Shown in pieces: positions 55,694 through 63,993 of a stretch of 64,000 nt of DNA. The DNA comes from Hyphomicrobiales bacterium (lineage in GTDB: Bacteria; Pseudomonadota; Alphaproteobacteria; Rhizobiales; Aestuariivirgaceae). The notes under the pieces were generated by a model. It was not told the DNA's origin, searched no databases, and saw nothing but the letters and a program-made list of their open reading frames with translations. How positions within the stretch are numbered: the stretch's first letter is position 1; each line of letters begins with the position of its first letter. The stretch lies in NCBI GenBank assembly GCA_025359265.1, contig JANYHB010000023.1:1-64000 (forward strand), written 5' to 3'. The position numbers were made by a program, and so were the translations under genes.

Positions 55694-56365
55694 TCAAACA
55701 ATCTGCCAATTTATCTCGACTTGGGCTTGTTCACGCAAGAAAGCATTGGTGCGTGAGAAGGGTTTGGATCCGAAAAAGCCGTTGTGCGCCGAGAGCGGCG
55801 ACGGATGCGCCGAGGTAATTACAAGATGGCGCCCGCGATCAACAAATGCGGCTTTCTTTTGCGCGTATGATCCCCAGAGGATAAATACGAGCGGTCGCGA
55901 TTGGGAGTTAAGCAAGCGGATGATTGCATCGGTAAATTGTTCCCAACCCTGGCCTTTATGCGACGCGGCGTGGCCTGCTTCAACGGTAAGCACTGAATTG
56001 AGGAGCAGCACGCCTTGCTCTGCCCAACTTTCCAGATTTCCATGCGGTGGCGGCCTGAGGCCCAAGTCGGATTTCATTTCATTGTGGATGTTGATCAGAG
56101 ATGGCGGCGCGCGCACACCTTTTTGTACTGAGAAGCAAAGTCCATGGGCTTGGCCCTCGCCGTGATAAGGGTCTTGGCCCAAGATGACAACGCGAGTTTT
56201 TTGCAAAGGTGTGAGATCAAGCGCGGCAAACCATTTGCTGGCAGGAGGATAGATCAGCTTGCCTGCCTCTCGCTCAATCTTTAAAAATTGACGCAAGGCT
56301 TGCATGTAGGGTGCTTCAAACTCTGCGCGCAAAGGGCTTAACCAACTTTCGTGCAGTCTAATCAT
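55694..56365 (-). CDS. ung: Uracil-DNA glycosylase family 1
   Basis: 223 aa. Water-activating motif ILGQDPYHGEGQAHGLCFSV with Asp65; VLLLNSVLTVEAGHAASHKG; minor-groove loop HPSPLSAHNGFFG with its His. It removes uracil from DNA to start base-excision repair. ATG 56365 (MIRLHESW). It is 79 nt downstream of the XRE-cupin gene in the same direction. Confidence 0.96.
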   Translation of the reverse strand: MIRLHESWLSPLRAEFEAPYMQALRQFLKIEREAGKLIYPPASKWFAALDLTPLQKTRVVILGQDPYHGEGQAHGLCFSVQKGVRAPPSLINIHNEMKSDLGLRPPPHGNLESWAEQGVLLLNSVLTVEAGHAASHKGQGWEQFTDAIIRLLNSQSRPLVFILWGSYAQKKAAFVDRGRHLVITSAHPSPLSAHNGFFGSKPFSRTNAFLREQAQVEINWQIV

Positions 56366-56444
56366 GTGGCAATGATCAGGCAAAACAACAAGTCCTGCGC
56401 GGCGAACGCACTCTTGGATGGGGGCATTCGGCGTTTGAACATTT

Positions 56445-57062
56445 CTACGCGTTGCCGTTTCCAAACTGTTTGAGAGCCAACACCATAACGGCGTGTGCGG
56501 GCCCGGCGCCCACATTCACAATTTTGTGCGGTACATCAGCGCGGAACCTTAACGCTTCTCCGGTTTTGCCTATTTTGGTTTCCGAGCCGGTGGTTACTTC
56601 CAATTCTCCGCTGGTAATGTAAAGATGCTCAATCGTTCCGGGTGGATGGGGCGATGATTCCAGAACACCATGAGCTTGAGCACGAAAATCATACCACTGG
56701 AACACATCAACCAAACTCAAAGGGCCAACGATGGCCAATTTGCACAGGCCGTCTTGGCTTTCCAGCATGGGGATGCCGGATTTAGACTGGTGTTCAATAA
56801 ACAGCGATTGCTGTTCGCCGCGCAACACCTCATCGACCGTGGTATCCAAAGCGCGAGAAAGGCGCACGACGGTGGACAAAGTGGGGTTGGTTTCGTTGCG
56901 CTCAATTTGCGAAATTATCGATTTGGCAACGCCGGATTGCTCAGACAGTTCTCCCAAAGACAAGTTATAGGCCTTGCGCAATCGTTGGATGGTTTTGCCC
57001 AAATCAGCCGCCGTTTCAGAGGTGCTGTTGGCTGAGGCTTTGGTGCTGCGACTGCTTGACAT
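56445..57062 (-). CDS. XRE-family regulator with C-terminal cupin domain
   Basis: 205 aa. HTH of XRE type at ~20-75 (LRKAYNLSLGELSEQSGVAK, ISQIERNETNPTLSTVVRLS). Cupin from ~125 (HPPGTIEHLYITSGELEVTT, LRFRADVPHKIVNVGAG), presumably binding a small effector. Such regulators (SutR/YdcN-like, PuuR-like) control amino-acid or sulfur genes; the divergent neighbour is cysG of a sulfate-reduction cluster, which suggests a role in sulfur control (inference). ATG 57062. Confidence 0.88.
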   Translation of the reverse strand: MSSSRSTKASANSTSETAADLGKTIQRLRKAYNLSLGELSEQSGVAKSIISQIERNETNPTLSTVVRLSRALDTTVDEVLRGEQQSLFIEHQSKSGIPMLESQDGLCKLAIVGPLSLVDVFQWYDFRAQAHGVLESSPHPPGTIEHLYITSGELEVTTGSETKIGKTGEALRFRADVPHKIVNVGAGPAHAVMVLALKQFGNGNA

Positions 57063-57080
57063 TTTTAAGTCCTTCAAATA

Positions 57081-57104
57081 GAACTGGCGTTCGTAATAAA
57101 GAAC
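57081..57104. promoter_or_regulatory. Operator-like half-sites near the XRE-cupin gene
   Basis: GAAC-TGGC-GTTC (57081-57092) followed by GAAC (57101-57104): three half-sites alternating in orientation. They lie 19-42 bp upstream of the XRE-cupin ATG, suitable for autoregulation. A related GTTC/GAAC pair is beside cysG. Confidence 0.4.
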
Positions 57105-57186
57105 AAAACACCTTTGTGTCTGTCTTTCTATGCCATTACTTGAGGTTTTTGTAGTAAAATCTGTGGTTTGGTGAAGATACGAAGCG

Positions 57187-57201
57187 GTTCTTAGTCCGAA
57201 C
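57187..57201. promoter_or_regulatory. Operator-like palindrome before cysG
   Basis: GTTC-N7-GAAC in GGTTCTTAGTCCGAACG, ending 10 bp before the cysG ATG. It shares the GTTC/GAAC half-sites with the pair near the XRE-cupin start, so the same protein may bind both. Confidence 0.4.
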
Positions 57202-57211
57202 GGAGTGCAAG

Positions 57212-58123
57212 ATGCGGTATTTTCCGCTATTCTATGATCTGAATAATGCCCGTGTCGTTGTGATTGGCGGCGGTGAAGAAGCTTTGCGCAAGGTGCGTTT
57301 ATTGCTTAAAACGACTGCGCGAATTGATGTGATTGCTGAGGCTTTGCATGCGGAATTGGCAGCGACTGCGCGTGTTCAGTGGAAGGCTAAAACCTATCAC
57401 GTGGGGCACTTGCAAGGTGCGGCTTTGGTGGTTTGCGCAGATGTGAATTTTAATGCGGTGGTTTCAGCCGATGCCAAGGCGCTTGGCATTCCGGTCAATG
57501 CTGTGGATGATGCCGCACTCTCTACATTTATCGTACCTGCGATTGTAGACCGTGACCCCGTGGTTGTGGCGATAGGGACTGAAGGTGCGGCACCGGTTTT
57601 GGCGCAAAACATTCGCGCCAAAGTGGATGCGCTTTTGCCGCAGAATCTTGGCTCTATCGCGCTTCGGGCGGCGGCATTGCGTGATCTGGTGGCTGAAAAG
57701 CTGGCGCATGGCCGCCCGCGCCGTGCATTCTGGGCGGAATTCTTTTTTGGATCGGTTGCCGAGGCTGAGAAAAGCAATGATAAAGTGGCTTATGAATTGG
57801 CTCTTGGCGATGCCTTGTTTAATCATTCACAGGCAAAGCAGCAGCGCGTTTCAACAATTCTGGTTCCGGCAGAATTGGATTTGCTCACCTTGCGTGATCA
57901 CCGCGCTTTGATGGAAGCAGATTATCTCGTTCATACGGCCAATGTGCCCGCCGCGGTTTTGGACATGGCGCGCCGCGATGCCGTGCGTTTGCTTGCCCAC
58001 CAGGTTGAACAGTTGGTTGGCGTGTCAGGCAACATCGTTCACATTTCGGTTGCGAATTCGGGGCAAGCCTTGTTTCCAAACGGCGAAGAACTGAGCGATG
58101 CAATTTTGCGGGCCGCATCATGA
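57212..58123 (+). CDS. cysG: Siroheme synthase with truncated methyltransferase part (CysG N-terminal domain)
   Basis: 303 aa. Residues 1-~200 are the precorrin-2 dehydrogenase/ferrochelatase domain: YFPLFYDLNNARVVVIGGGE (NAD-binding), VNAVDDAALSTFIVPAIVDR, IGTEGAAPVLAQNIRAKVDA. From ~210 the sequence resembles the start of the SAM-dependent uroporphyrinogen methyltransferase domain (DLLTLRDHRALMEADYLVHT, MARRDAV) but its GxGPGDP loop is replaced by VPAEL and it stops after ~95 residues. So methyltransferase activity is surely missing. Overlaps DUF2849 gene by 4 nt. Confidence 0.88.
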   Translation: MRYFPLFYDLNNARVVVIGGGEEALRKVRLLLKTTARIDVIAEALHAELAATARVQWKAKTYHVGHLQGAALVVCADVNFNAVVSADAKALGIPVNAVDDAALSTFIVPAIVDRDPVVVAIGTEGAAPVLAQNIRAKVDALLPQNLGSIALRAAALRDLVAEKLAHGRPRRAFWAEFFFGSVAEAEKSNDKVAYELALGDALFNHSQAKQQRVSTILVPAELDLLTLRDHRALMEADYLVHTANVPAAVLDMARRDAVRLLAHQVEQLVGVSGNIVHISVANSGQALFPNGEELSDAILRAAS

Positions 58124-58458
58124 GCAGCGAAGCAAAGGGCCAAGTGATGACCGCCAATCGCTTGAAGGATGGTGACGTGGTGTTTCTCACCCGATCTGGC
58201 GGATGGAGCGAGAAGATTGATGAGGCCACATTGGCCTTAGAACCTTTGGCGGTGGCGGCACTTGAAGCCCGCGCCAGTGAGGCGGTATTGGCCAATCTGG
58301 TGACGGGCCACTATCTATTCGAGGCTACACGCGTGGACGGCAAGATTCGAGCCGATCACATTCGCGAACGCATTCGCACCCTCGGCCCATCGGTACGGCT
58401 TGATCTTGGCAAGCAAGCTGATGGCACAGCTGGTGCTTTCCGACCTGTAGAGGGATAG
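58120..58458 (+). CDS. DUF2849 protein
   Basis: 112 aa. GQVMTANRLKDGDVVFLTRS then WSEKIDEATLALEPLAVAAL; the C-terminal part has HIRERIRTLGPSVRLDLGK. DUF2849 is a small protein family found directly before sulfite-reductase genes in alphaproteobacteria; function unknown. Between cysG (4-nt overlap) and cysI (3 nt gap), so certainly in the operon. Confidence 0.82.
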   Translation: MSSEAKGQVMTANRLKDGDVVFLTRSGGWSEKIDEATLALEPLAVAALEARASEAVLANLVTGHYLFEATRVDGKIRADHIRERIRTLGPSVRLDLGKQADGTAGAFRPVEG

Positions 58459-58461
58459 AAC

Positions 58462-60117
58462 ATGTATCGGTATGATGAGTTTGATGCAAAATTTGTGAAA
58501 GAGCGCACGGCGCAATTTCGGGATCAAGCCAACCGCCGCTTGAGCGGCGAATTGAGCGAAGATGAATTTCGCCCGCTGCGCCTGATGAATGGGCTTTATC
58601 TTCAGCTGCATGCCTATATGCTGCGCGTGGCCATTCCCTATGGCACGCTATCTTCCAAGCAAATGCGCCAGCTGGCGATGATTGCCGAGAAGTGGGACAA
58701 GGGTTATGGCCATTTCACCACGCGCCAGAACATCCAATATAATTGGATCAAGCTGGAAGACACAGCAGATATTCTGCAGGCGCTGGCTGATGTTGAGATG
58801 CACGCCATTCAAACCTCTGGCAACTGCATTCGCAATGTTACCTCTGATCATTGGGCAGGTGCCGCCGCCGACGAATTAGCAGATCCACGGCCTGTGGGGG
58901 AATTGATCAGGCAATGGTCTTCACTTCATCCAGAATTTTCTTTTCTGCCGCGCAAATTCAAGTTTGCAATCACCGGTGCGCCGCATGATCGCGCGGCTGT
59001 GAGAGTGCATGATATTGGCCTGCGCTTGCATAAAAACGATGCTGGCAAAATTGGTTGGGAAGTGATGGTTGGTGGTGGCCAAGGGCGCACGCCCATGATT
59101 GCCGTTACAGTGCGTGACTTTCTGCCCCAGAATGAGCTGATTGCTTATATGGAAGCGATCATGCGGGTCTATAATCTTTTTGGGCGGCGGGACAATAAAT
59201 ATAAAGCCCGCATCAAAATTTTGGTGCATGAGCTTGGCGCGGAAAACTTCCGCGCGGAAGTTGAAGCCGAGTATGCGCGGCACCCGGCACAACAGACGCA
59301 AGTGGAAGAAGCAGAGCTGGCGCGCATCGCGCAATATTTTGCGGTTCCCACATTTGAGAAAGCCTCGCAGGCTACACCTGTGTTTGAAGCGGCCAAGCGC
59401 GACAATGCTGAATTTGCTCGTTGGGCGAGAAATAATCTGGCAGCCCACCACGTTGCCGGTTACACCATCGTCAACATTTCCCTGAAACCCGAAGGTGGTA
59501 TTCCAGGTGATGCGAGTGCCGAACAGATGCGCATCATGGCCGATTTGGCTGAGCATCACTCGTTTGATGAACTGCGCGTTTCGCACGCGCAAAATATTGT
59601 CTTGCCACATGTGAAGCTTGAAGACGCATTTGCGGTTTGGAAAAAGCTGAATGCCCATGATCTCGCCACTGCAAATTATGGCTTGTTGGGAGATATCATC
59701 GCCTGCCCCGGATTGGACTATTGCGCCTTGGCAACGGCACGCTCAATTCCCATTGCGCAGGCGATCAGCCGCAAATTTTCGGATGTTGCTCAACAGGAAA
59801 ACTATGGGCCGTTGAAGATCAATATCTCGGGCTGCATCAATGCCTGCGGCCATCATCATGTGGGGCATATTGGCATTCTCGGGTTGGATAAGAAGGGTGA
59901 AGAATTCTATCAAATCACATTGGGTGGCTCATCTTCTGAAAATGCTTCCATCGGGGGCATTCTTGGTCCCGGTTTTGCTGCCCATGAAGTGCCAGATGCC
60001 ATTGAAAATATTTTGAACACCTATGTGAAGCTGCGCAACACCGGTGAAGAATTTCTGGCCACCTATCGTCGATTGGGCCCCAAGCCTTTTAAGGAGGCAC
60101 TTTATGCCACTACTTAA
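58462..60117 (+). CDS. cysI: Sulfite reductase hemoprotein (nitrite/sulfite reductase family)
   Basis: 551 aa. Two ferredoxin-like half-domains (LRLMNGLYLQLHAYMLRVAI; GHFTTRQNIQYNWIKLED; TSGNCIRNVTSDHWAG) and siroheme/4Fe-4S ligands ACPGLDYCALATARS (C-x5-C) and SGCINACGHHHVGHIG (C-x3-C). It reduces sulfite to sulfide with six electrons. A nitrite reductase role is unlikely given cysH, DUF934 and cysG beside it. RBS AGAGGG. Confidence 0.92.
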   Translation: MYRYDEFDAKFVKERTAQFRDQANRRLSGELSEDEFRPLRLMNGLYLQLHAYMLRVAIPYGTLSSKQMRQLAMIAEKWDKGYGHFTTRQNIQYNWIKLEDTADILQALADVEMHAIQTSGNCIRNVTSDHWAGAAADELADPRPVGELIRQWSSLHPEFSFLPRKFKFAITGAPHDRAAVRVHDIGLRLHKNDAGKIGWEVMVGGGQGRTPMIAVTVRDFLPQNELIAYMEAIMRVYNLFGRRDNKYKARIKILVHELGAENFRAEVEAEYARHPAQQTQVEEAELARIAQYFAVPTFEKASQATPVFEAAKRDNAEFARWARNNLAAHHVAGYTIVNISLKPEGGIPGDASAEQMRIMADLAEHHSFDELRVSHAQNIVLPHVKLEDAFAVWKKLNAHDLATANYGLLGDIIACPGLDYCALATARSIPIAQAISRKFSDVAQQENYGPLKINISGCINACGHHHVGHIGILGLDKKGEEFYQITLGGSSSENASIGGILGPGFAAHEVPDAIENILNTYVKLRNTGEEFLATYRRLGPKPFKEALYATT

Positions 60118-60634
60118 AAATAATGCGTTTGTGCCAGATACTTTTGTGAATGTTGACGATGATGCAGCGCTGCCCGACAGTGGCAATGTGATTGTTAGCT
60201 TGGCGCGGCTGCAAAAAGATTGGAATGTGATTGCCGGCCATGCAGCATCATTTGGTGTGCGACTTCTCAACACCGACAAGGCCGTGCAGCTTGAACCTTA
60301 TCTCGGCCATCTGTCGCTGATCGTACTAGCGTTTCCGTCTTTCGGCGATGGGCGTAGTTATTCCATTGCGCGGGCTTTGCGCCTGAATGGCTATCGTGGT
60401 GAGTTGCGGGCCGAAGGCAATGTGCTGCCAGACCAACTGCAGTTTATGAAGCAAGTGGGTTTTGACTCGTTCATCGTAACTGATCGGTTCGCGTTGCAGG
60501 ATTGGCAAGCGGCTTCACATCAAATGTCGCTGGCTTATCAACGCGGGCTGTTTCGTGCGGCGCAAGAAACCGAAGTTTGGTCCAGCAGGCATGAAGGATT
60601 TGTGGCGTGGGAGGAGCAGCCGCATGCCGGTTAA
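60104..60634 (+). CDS. DUF934 sulfur-assimilation accessory protein
   Basis: 176 aa. LPDSGNVIVSLARLQKDWNV, LIVLAFPSFGDGRSYSIARA and LRAEGNVLPDQLQFMKQVGF are the family core. DUF934 genes sit between cysI and cysH in many proteobacteria; role unknown (a helper of sulfite reductase is an inference). ATG 60104 lies inside the end of cysI (14-nt overlap), with AAGGAGG just upstream, so the pair is coupled. Confidence 0.87.
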   Translation: MPLLKNNAFVPDTFVNVDDDAALPDSGNVIVSLARLQKDWNVIAGHAASFGVRLLNTDKAVQLEPYLGHLSLIVLAFPSFGDGRSYSIARALRLNGYRGELRAEGNVLPDQLQFMKQVGFDSFIVTDRFALQDWQAASHQMSLAYQRGLFRAAQETEVWSSRHEGFVAWEEQPHAG

Positions 60635-61370
60635 TCAAAATGAAGTTCTGGAGGCCTATGCGGGCCTGGAGGGGCGCGAACTGGTGCGTGCCTTTGGGCG
60701 AGATTTCAAGGGTCGCATCGCCCTGCTCTCATCTTTTGGTGCCGAGTCTTCAGTATTGTTGCATATGCTTGCCGAAGTTGATCGTACAATACCGGTTATT
60801 TTTCTTGATACACTAAAGCTTTTTCCTGAAACGATTGCCTACCGCGACCAGTTAGTGCGTGAGTTGGGCTTGCGCGATGTTCGCGTTGTGCAACCCAATA
60901 TCGCTGATCTCGAAAGTGATGATCCGGCGGGCACCTTGCATCGCGCAAATCCAGATTGGTGCTGCAATATCCGCAAGACCTTGCCAATGGAAAAGGCGTT
61001 CAAAAGCTTTGACGTGATGATCTCTGGACGCAAACGCTTTCACGGTGCTTCGCGGGCTGAGTTGAAACACATTGGCTTTGATGACAAGCGCATTAAAATT
61101 GAACCCCTGGCCGCCTTCACTGCGCTTGATCTTCACGGGTATATGGTGAAACATCAGTTGCCTTCTCATCCGTTGAAATTGGCCGGTTATCATTCGATTG
61201 GCTGTGCACCTGAAAGCTGCACATCGAAAAGTGGTTCGGCAGATAATCCACGCGAGGGACGTTGGATGGGAAAAGAAAAATCCGAATGCGGAATTCATTT
61301 CACCGCCAACGGCAAGATCATCCGCACGGCGGCGCGCGGAGAGCGGCAACTCGAATCTGCGGTTGCTTGA
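60624..61370 (+). CDS. cysH: Adenylyl-sulfate (APS) reductase, CysH family
   Basis: 248 aa. P-loop-like ALLSSFGAESSVLLHM, FLDTLKLFPET, and the catalytic/Fe-S cysteines: Cys113-Cys114 (DWCCNIRKTLP), Cys194 and Cys199 (SIGCAPESCT) and the nucleophile Cys222 (KSECGIH). The CC pair and second pair mark a 4Fe-4S APS reductase rather than a PAPS reductase. The second pair is C-x4-C instead of the usual C-x2-C (insertion of Glu-Ser). Overlaps DUF934 by 11 nt. Confidence 0.9.
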   Translation: MPVNQNEVLEAYAGLEGRELVRAFGRDFKGRIALLSSFGAESSVLLHMLAEVDRTIPVIFLDTLKLFPETIAYRDQLVRELGLRDVRVVQPNIADLESDDPAGTLHRANPDWCCNIRKTLPMEKAFKSFDVMISGRKRFHGASRAELKHIGFDDKRIKIEPLAAFTALDLHGYMVKHQLPSHPLKLAGYHSIGCAPESCTSKSGSADNPREGRWMGKEKSECGIHFTANGKIIRTAARGERQLESAVA

Positions 61371-61466
61371 TGCTCCAACTTTTCAGCGGGAGAGTTTAGG
61401 GCAGCTTGCCTTGCAGGAAATTCCAATCTCTCAAATGTTCGTTTACCTTCTCACCTGGAGTCCGTA

Positions 61467-62318
61467 ATGCCCGTATTTGATACTGCTGCTTACATCCTGA
61501 TCTTGATTTCTCTCTTTGCGGCCTTTGTGAATGGTGCGCTTGGCTATGGCTTCTCCTCCCTTACGGTTCCGCTCGCTCTGGTGTTTTATACCAATCGTAT
61601 TCTTAATCCTGCGATCGTCATTATGGAGGTGTTCATCAACCTCTATGTCCTTTTCATTAATCGACGCGATGTTCCGGCCATTTGGCGCCGGACTTTGCCC
61701 ATACTGCTTGGACTGCTGCCGGGCATCGCCATTGGGGCTGCCGCGCTTACCTCAGTTCAGCCCAACATCGTCAAGCTGATTACATATGTGCTGATCCTCC
61801 CGCTGATCCTGATTCAGGCTGCAGGGTGGCGCAGGCCCATTCAAGCGACTTGGCTTGTGGGTGTGCCCTTCGGCTCAGCGCTTGGCCTGCTCTATTCGCT
61901 TACGACGATTTCGGGCCCTCCGCTTGCCGTATTGTTTAACAATCAGGGCCTTGTAAAAAATGAGTTTCGTGCCGGACTGGCACTGGTTCGCACGGTTGAA
62001 TCGATTGTCACTGCGCTGGTCTATTACCAACTGGGCCTTTTCATTACAGAAAGCCAAAGCATATTGATGTTGCTGGTGGCTGGCGTTGTCGTGGGCATTC
62101 CTGCTGGCTCATTCGCGATCCGGCGACTGAATTCAGAAACCTTCAGGCGCATTTGCATGAGCTTTGATGCGTGGGTGGTGGCGTTTGGGCTTTCGCGCGT
62201 GTTGATTGAACTCAAAGTGCTGAGTAGCCCCGGCGCCTATATTGTCTTGGTGGCTACTATTTTGGTGGATTGCATTTTGCTTTACAGATTTTTCACAAAT
62301 CAGATCCCGGCGAGTTAA
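61467..62318 (+). CDS. TauE/SafE-family sulfite exporter-like permease
   Basis: 283 aa, about eight membrane helices. The start MPVFDTAAYILILISLFAAF is followed by VNGALGYGFSSLTVPLALVF, a TauE/SafE motif, and GVPFGSALGLLYSLTTISGP. The family exports sulfite or sulfoacetate-type anions or imports others. It follows cysH after 96 nt on the same strand, so removal of excess sulfite is plausible, though not shown. Confidence 0.85.
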   Translation: MPVFDTAAYILILISLFAAFVNGALGYGFSSLTVPLALVFYTNRILNPAIVIMEVFINLYVLFINRRDVPAIWRRTLPILLGLLPGIAIGAAALTSVQPNIVKLITYVLILPLILIQAAGWRRPIQATWLVGVPFGSALGLLYSLTTISGPPLAVLFNNQGLVKNEFRAGLALVRTVESIVTALVYYQLGLFITESQSILMLLVAGVVVGIPAGSFAIRRLNSETFRRICMSFDAWVVAFGLSRVLIELKVLSSPGAYIVLVATILVDCILLYRFFTNQIPAS

Positions 62319-62374
62319 AGCAATGGCGATTTAACGACCTCAACTTTCTGGTGCAATGGTTTGCGGCGATGTGA

Positions 62375-63586
62375 CTAAGAGTTCACAGCCATCGCCTGCT
62401 TCAAATCTTCCAACAGGTCTTCCACATCTTCCAAGCCCACAGAAAGGCGCAAGCAGCCGTCTTTTATACCCATGAGTTTTCGTGCCTCTGGCCCAATATT
62501 CTTGTGCGTGGTTGTGGCGGGGTGCGTGATGAGGGATTTTGCATCGCCCAAGTTGTTGGAGATATCGATTATCTTCAAGCGGCGCAAGATATTGAAGGCC
62601 TGTTCTTTGCCTCCTTTGATATCCAACGATACCATTGTTCCACCCATACGCATTTGCTGTTTGGCCAAGGCTTTTTGCGGGTGGCTATCATGATGGGGAT
62701 AATAAACGCGCTCAACTTGCGGCAGGCGTGACAGTTCTTCGGCAAGCAAAGCCGCCGCGTGCGAAGAAGCCTCCACGCGCAACTTCATGGTTTCAAGGCC
62801 TTTCAACAAAACCCACGCATTAAAGGGCGACATGGTTGGGCCAGTGTGGCGCAAAAACGGTTTAAGCAAATCCTCTTTAAACTCTTTGGACGAAAGCACC
62901 ATGCCACCAAAAACGCGGCCCTGCCCATCCGTATGTTTGGTGTTTGAATAAAACACGATGTCAGCGCCCAGTTGCATTGGCTTTTGCAAGATGGGTGTTG
63001 CGAAAGCATTATCGACGATAACTCTGGCACCGCCTTTGTGTGCCACCTCGCAAATCATCGCAATATCCAGCACTTCCAACAGCGGATTGGATGGGGTTTC
63101 GAAAAAAACTACTTTGGTTTCCGGCCGCATAGCCGCACGCCAATCAACAACGTTGTTGCCACCCACCAAAGTGTAGCTGATGCCAAAGCGCGGCAAAATA
63201 TTAGTGATGACTTGATAGTTTGAGCCAAACAAATCTTTGGACGCCACAATATGGTCGCCCATCTTGAGTTGGCAAGCCAAAGCGCCCCACGCCGCTGCCA
63301 TGCCAGAGGCAACTGCATAAGCAGCCTCGGCACCCACCAAGAGGCGAAATCGCTCTTCCAGCATCGAAACCGTGGGGTTGCCATAACGGCCATAGACATA
63401 TCCGTCTTCTTCACCAGCAAAGCGCGCCTCAGCACTTTCAGGATCGTCATAGACATAGCCTGAGGTGAGATAAATGGCCTCCGAGGTTTCACCGTGTTCA
63501 GAGCGCTTGGTGCCGCCGCGAATTAATTTGGTTGAAACGCCCCAGCCCTCAGGGCTTTGAACCTTGGTGTATTTACCCTTTTTCAT
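62375..63586 (-). CDS. metZ: O-succinylhomoserine sulfhydrylase
   Basis: 403 aa PLP enzyme of the Cys/Met metabolism family. YVYGRYGNPTVSMLEERF, VASGMAAAWGALACQL, and the lysine in YSNTKHTDGQGRVFGGMVL, plus LRLSVGLEDVEDLLEDLKQA. The KHxDGQGR form is typical of MetZ, which makes homocysteine from O-succinylhomoserine and sulfide. It uses the sulfide produced by CysI. Start ATG 63586; upstream TTG-type extension rejected. 5 nt after the rhodanese gene. Confidence 0.93.
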   Translation of the reverse strand: MKKGKYTKVQSPEGWGVSTKLIRGGTKRSEHGETSEAIYLTSGYVYDDPESAEARFAGEEDGYVYGRYGNPTVSMLEERFRLLVGAEAAYAVASGMAAAWGALACQLKMGDHIVASKDLFGSNYQVITNILPRFGISYTLVGGNNVVDWRAAMRPETKVVFFETPSNPLLEVLDIAMICEVAHKGGARVIVDNAFATPILQKPMQLGADIVFYSNTKHTDGQGRVFGGMVLSSKEFKEDLLKPFLRHTGPTMSPFNAWVLLKGLETMKLRVEASSHAAALLAEELSRLPQVERVYYPHHDSHPQKALAKQQMRMGGTMVSLDIKGGKEQAFNILRRLKIIDISNNLGDAKSLITHPATTTHKNIGPEARKLMGIKDGCLRLSVGLEDVEDLLEDLKQAMAVNS

Positions 63587-63591
63587 GAAAT

Positions 63592-63993
63592 TTAACTTTG
63601 TACCCAAGGCAAGCCATCGGCTTTCCAGCCGTTGGCATTGGCGCGGTGGTTTTCAGCGTCTTTATCACCTTCAAACCCGTGGGCCACATTCCAGCAGTTG
63701 TTGAATCCAGCCTGGGTCAAGGCAGTTGCAGCGGAAGCTGAGCGCGCACCAGAGCGGCAGATGCAGAAAATCTCTGCGTCCTTGGGCAGGCCCATATTTT
63801 GAACTTCTTCAACAAAGCGCGCATTCACATCCATCGTGGGGTAAACCTGCCAGGCAAGACGCACCAATCGTTCCACCGCAGGCACTCCTACAAATGTCCA
63901 TTCAGCCTGGGTGCGCACATCGATCAGCACCGCCGATGCATTTGCTTTGAGGCGCTGGTGGGCCTCGATGGGGGGTATGTCACCTTTATACAT
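63592..63993 (-). CDS. Rhodanese-like sulfurtransferase
   Basis: 133 aa single rhodanese domain. SAVLIDVRTQAEWTFVGVP, and the active loop FCICRSGARSASAA with the catalytic Cys (CRSGARS). Ends NANGWKADGLPWVQ, as seen in rhodaneses encoded beside metZ in alphaproteobacteria. It probably handles persulfide sulfur. Starts MYKGDIPPIEAHQRLK; 7 nt remain to the window edge, so no upstream region can be judged. Confidence 0.92.
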   Translation of the reverse strand: MYKGDIPPIEAHQRLKANASAVLIDVRTQAEWTFVGVPAVERLVRLAWQVYPTMDVNARFVEEVQNMGLPKDAEIFCICRSGARSASAATALTQAGFNNCWNVAHGFEGDKDAENHRANANGWKADGLPWVQS

